From Segetibacter sp. (GTDB lineage: Bacteria > Bacteroidota > Bacteroidia > Chitinophagales > Chitinophagaceae), in assembly GCF_025963695.1 (NCBI RefSeq), contig NZ_JAOQAH010000111.1, forward strand, positions 1 to 64,000: DNA of 64,000 bases, read 5' to 3'. The position numbers and the translations under genes were made by a program. The first letter of the stretch is position 1, and every line of letters starts with the position of its first letter. Under the pieces are notes generated by a model. The model had not been told where the DNA came from, ran no database searches, and saw only the letters and a list, made by a program, of their open reading frames with translations. This document shows positions 61,232 to 64,000 of the stretch, piece by piece.

Positions 61232-62818
61232 ATGAAACTGAATACATTAAAAAAAACAGGTACTATTTTGTTTGCTGCCACACTAATAATTTCGTCGGGC
61301 TGCAACAAGTTTCTAGAAGAAAAGGACCCTTCAAGATTAACCCCTGAAAGTTTTTATACCATTCCTGACCATGCTGAAGCGGCTGTTGCTGCTATTTATG
61401 CAGACACACGAGCTCTATGGGGTGGTGCAGGTATTTTTTCCTCCAACTGGCAGTTGTTAGAAGCTCCTACCGGAACTTCTACCACAGAGACCGCCCAGAA
61501 TTCAGACCTCAACAATTTGTATTCCTTATCCTGGGACGGAAATACAGGTCATATAGTTAACTACTGGAATGGGTTGTACAGGGTGATCGCCAATGCAAAT
61601 CTTGCCATAGACAAGATCCCTGCGATAACGCCGATGGATGAGGCACAAAAAAAACGCAAATTAGGCGAAGCAAAATTTCTTCGCGCTTGGGCTTATTTTT
61701 ATGCGGTGCGTTTATGGGGAGACGTGCCGTTGGTTACGAAACCAGTATTTAAGGAAGCTGATGAAGGTTTCTTTCCTGCAAGAGCTCCTCAGGAAGAGGT
61801 GTATAAATTAATAGTAGAAGATTTGGTAGCAGCTGAATCTGCTGGTTTGCCATGGATGGATGCCACCGGACGGGTTTCTATGGCTGCCGCAAAGGCGCAG
61901 TTGTCTAAAGTATACCTTACAATGGCAGGACAGCCACTTAATAAAGGGGCAGCTTATTATAAGCTTGCTGCAGATAAAGCAAAGGAGGTGATTGATTATG
62001 CAAATAGCAACCCAACTGTAATCAATCTTTTCCCTACCTATCTGGACCTTCACGATGTTAACAAAGAAGATATGTTGGAGCATCTTTTTGAGATCCAATA
62101 CCAGATAACTGTTGCAAGCAATCCAATGGATAATTACTATCCGAACTTTAAAGCAGTTACAGTAAATGGTCAGGGTGGTACCGGAAGTTCTGTTCCTACT
62201 TTAGCGTTCTATAATTCTTACGAGCCTGGAGATTTGCGTGCAAAAGACCAGGAAGGATTCTTTTATACGACCTATTTCTTAAACGGAAATGGAGATCGTT
62301 TCTCTCTTGGCGCGCCTTATGTCTTCAAACACTTTAATATGGTCGCAAACGGCACCGTGGTTTCTACCCCAAATGGTCTTGTAGGTGTAAAAGGAACTGC
62401 TCAAAATAATCTTGATGTACCACAAATACGTTATGCTGAAGTGCTATTGATTTACGCAGAAGCACAGAATGAGGTAGGTGGACCAACACAGGATGCATAT
62501 GACGCATTTAAAAGGATAAGAGACAGGGCAAAACTTACGACACCGGCTATGAGTACCTACAGCCAGGCTTCATTCAGAGAAGCTGTTTGGAGGGAGCGCT
62601 GGCATGAGCTGGCTTACGAAGGAATTACCTGGTTTGATATGGTTCGCTTAAGAAAGGTTTATAACGAAACCACCAATGGTTTTGATGAGTTTGTCGGACA
62701 TATTAATAAAAGTTCGAATCAGCCGTTGCAGGCCAAACACTTGTTATTGCCTCTCCCAAGACAGGAAATGTTGAATAACCCAAATCTTAAAGTGCAGAAT
62801 CCCGGTTATCCGCAATAA
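61232..62818 (+). CDS. SusD/RagB-family surface lipoprotein
   Basis: 528 residues. Lipoprotein signal with lipobox SSGC (Cys about 23), then the SusD N-terminus LEEKDPSRLTPESFY (about 27-41) and TPR-like helices; AKFLRAWAYFYAVRLWGDVPL (split about 146-167) is the standard SusD motif, and the C-terminal about 120 residues include RLRKVYNETTN. It forms the lid over the SusC pore and binds the glycan. It starts 25 bases after susC. A hairpin lies beyond its stop codon. Confidence 0.95.
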   Translation: MKLNTLKKTGTILFAATLIISSGCNKFLEEKDPSRLTPESFYTIPDHAEAAVAAIYADTRALWGGAGIFSSNWQLLEAPTGTSTTETAQNSDLNNLYSLSWDGNTGHIVNYWNGLYRVIANANLAIDKIPAITPMDEAQKKRKLGEAKFLRAWAYFYAVRLWGDVPLVTKPVFKEADEGFFPARAPQEEVYKLIVEDLVAAESAGLPWMDATGRVSMAAAKAQLSKVYLTMAGQPLNKGAAYYKLAADKAKEVIDYANSNPTVINLFPTYLDLHDVNKEDMLEHLFEIQYQITVASNPMDNYYPNFKAVTVNGQGGTGSSVPTLAFYNSYEPGDLRAKDQEGFFYTTYFLNGNGDRFSLGAPYVFKHFNMVANGTVVSTPNGLVGVKGTAQNNLDVPQIRYAEVLLIYAEAQNEVGGPTQDAYDAFKRIRDRAKLTTPAMSTYSQASFREAVWRERWHELAYEGITWFDMVRLRKVYNETTNGFDEFVGHINKSSNQPLQAKHLLLPLPRQEMLNNPNLKVQNPGYPQ

Positions 62819-62877
62819 TCATCGTTAAACCCGCTTGTACTGATAAATTCTTTTAAATAAGAAGCTTATTATAGGAT

Positions 62878-62921
62878 AGCAAAATAAATGGCAAGCAAAA
62901 CATGCTTGCCATTTATTTGCT
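62878..62921 (+). terminator. Hairpin between susD and the DUF1080 gene
   Basis: Arms AATAAATGGCAAGCA (62883-62897) and TGCTTGCCATTTATT (62903-62917), perfect 15 bp, loop AAACA, extended by AGC/GCT outside. No T tract follows, so it may stabilise the susCD transcript or weaken read-through rather than end it. Confidence 0.65.
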
Positions 62922-63026
62922 GTCTAAATCAAGTTGTAGTATCAATGCGTTGTTTTATCAAAACATATTGGTGTCTCTTTAGGATTTAGTTCAAATTATT
63001 TTCAACATTTAATTAATAGCAAGTTT

Positions 63027-63668
63027 ATGTTTCTAAAATATGTAATGTCAGCAGCTCTCTTAGGATTAGTTGGGTGTTCCGGCGCTGGTAAATCGGGGGG
63101 TGGAAAAGGTTGGATCAGCTTGTTTGATGGCAAATCTTTGGACGGCTGGAAGTTTAGTGAAAAGCCGGGAACATTTAAGATCGAGAATGGCAGTATTATG
63201 GTGGCAGGTGTAAGATCGCACTTGTATTATGATGGCTCCGTCATGAATCATGATTTTAAGAACTTTGAAGTGAAAGCCCAGGTCATGACAAAGGCAGGCT
63301 CCAATTCCGGGTTTTATTTTCATACTCAGTTTCAGGAGAGGGGATTTCCTGATAAGGGTTTTGAAGTGCAGGTAAACAATTCTCACACAGATTGGAAAAG
63401 AACGGCAAGTTTATATGATATAGTGGATGTACGAGAGGTTTATGTAAAAGACGATGAATGGTTTACATTGTACATTAAGGTTGATGGCAAGCATGTTACA
63501 ACTAAAATAAACGATAAGACGGTTGTTGAATGGACAGAGCCTGAAGGTTTTACTCCTCCAGGAGGTCATTCAGGTCGGGTGATTTCCAAGGGTACTTTTG
63601 CTTTGCAAGGCCACGATCCTAAAAGTGTTGCCTATTTTAAAGATATTATGGTAAAGCCTTTACCATAA
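63027..63668 (+). CDS. DUF1080 lipoprotein (3-keto-disaccharide hydrolase-like)
   Basis: 213 residues. Lipoprotein signal with lipobox VGC (Cys about 17), Gly/Ser linker and a single DUF1080 concanavalin-like jelly-roll: SLFDGKSLDGWKFSEKPGTF (about 31-50), NFEVKAQVMTKAGSNSGFYF and the central EVQVNNSH. The family includes periplasmic hydrolases acting on 3-ketoglycosides in Bacteroidota. It follows susD with a hairpin between. Together with the exported isomerase and ThuA fusion at 8-16 kb, it hints that this organism uses a 3-keto-sugar route, though the two loci are 46 kb apart. Confidence 0.87.
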   Translation: MFLKYVMSAALLGLVGCSGAGKSGGGKGWISLFDGKSLDGWKFSEKPGTFKIENGSIMVAGVRSHLYYDGSVMNHDFKNFEVKAQVMTKAGSNSGFYFHTQFQERGFPDKGFEVQVNNSHTDWKRTASLYDIVDVREVYVKDDEWFTLYIKVDGKHVTTKINDKTVVEWTEPEGFTPPGGHSGRVISKGTFALQGHDPKSVAYFKDIMVKPLP

Positions 63669-63687
63669 TTTAGCGAACTAAAGCATT

Positions 63688-64000
63688 ATGAAATCAATTA
63701 TTCAAATTTCCCTTGATTTGATTAATATAGACGAAGCACTTGAAACTGCTGCAATGGCAATGCGTGCAGGTGTAGACTGGCTTGAAGCCACTACACCATT
63801 GGTCTCTGGCGGAGGTTTTACATGGTGTAAGGAAATTGCATGAAAGCTTTTCCCGGAGTTCCAATCGTTTCAAACCTGAAGACAGGGTACTTTCAGGGCA
63901 GAAAAGACCTGAACTATCCGTAGAAAAAGGTGTCGAACTAGCTGCAATGTATAGAGACTTGTTTGCCCTATGCTGCCGATTTTGGAATAACGCTTATTCT
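63688..64000 (+). pseudogene. Hexulose-6-phosphate synthase-like gene with several frame disruptions
   Basis: Starts well: MKSIIQISLDL ... DWLEATTPLVSGGG matches the HPS/KGPDC family start (about residues 1-43). The family continues LHGVRKLHE, then FPGVPIV...LKT, then GYFQ, but each piece is in a new frame: the first shift falls near 63817 (T run), the second near 63845 (A run), and a short deletion plus a third shift follow after LKT (near 63885). Frame 0 stops at 63841. This is either a degraded gene or an assembly/sequencing fault; the 3' end is beyond the window. It lies 19 bases after the DUF1080 gene, which would fit a role in the same sugar pathway if intact. Confidence 0.75.

Noticed and set aside
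1..64000. tRNA, rRNA, riboswitch, insertion sequence or prophage genes
   Set aside because: No clover-leaf sequence, conserved rRNA stretch, known riboswitch core or transposase/integrase motif was seen; a covariance-model search (tRNAscan-SE, Infernal) would be decisive.

Overview
The window reads as a chromosomal segment of a Bacteroidota bacterium, most likely family Chitinophagaceae. The evidence is a complete SusC/SusD pair, GldA, a type IX secretion (gliding-type) C-terminal domain, a DUF6089-type barrel, Bacteroidota-type -7/-33 promoter elements and the general look of the housekeeping proteins. No tRNA, rRNA, CRISPR array, transposase or prophage gene was recognised.

Layout. 1-4.0 kb: rpoC, missing its 5' end, with its terminator. 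4.2-7.8 kb: a small hydrophilic protein gene, then a minus-strand amino-sugar operon (FucP/NagP-type transporter, PIG-L deacetylase, NagB-like deaminase). 8.3-16.4 kb: two very large lipoproteins combining beta-propeller dehydrogenase domains with c-type heme motifs (one fused to ThuA and PKD domains), plus a divergent Tat-exported sugar-phosphate-isomerase-like protein; together they suggest envelope oxidation of a sugar. 16.6-19.6 kb: AIM24-like protein, esterase, SGNH hydrolase and a single-domain response regulator. 19.7-37.9 kb: the division and cell wall (dcw) cluster on the minus strand, in the order mraZ-rsmH-ftsL-ftsI-murE-mraY-murD-ftsW-murG-murC-ftsQ-ftsA-ftsZ, with a terminator behind ftsZ. 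38.2-46.5 kb: queA, a DUF6089 protein, nth, a small conserved protein, an ftsB/divIC-like gene, eno, gldA, small membrane proteins and an MHS-family transporter. 47.5-54.5 kb: acs, an MprF-like flippase half, a giant type IX-secreted PKD-type protein and an alpha/beta hydrolase. 54.9-64 kb: a sugar-acid locus (IlvD/Edd dehydratase, SDR, SusC, SusD, DUF1080 lipoprotein) ending in a frame-disrupted hexulose-phosphate-synthase-like gene.

The most unusual content lies between the genes. (1) About fifteen copies of a short imperfect palindrome with core GTGCGACGCAAC (called Rep-A here) are scattered from 5.6 to 54.7 kb, in both orientations and always between genes. One copy has perfect 13-bp arms, and two copies share base changes that keep the palindrome. 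(2) A second palindromic family (CCCCT-AAGGGG type, Rep-B) occurs repeatedly in the dcw cluster and supplies coding sequence for the N-termini of MurC and MurG and the C-terminal tail of FtsW. (3) The mraZ-queA intergenic region carries four direct repeats with a 10-bp period that match the expected form of an MraZ operator, and next to them three DnaA-box sequences (two exact). This makes it a candidate DnaA-regulated promoter or, more speculatively, an origin region. (4) The dcw genes, often tightly packed in other bacteria, are separated here by repeat-filled gaps of up to 600 bases.
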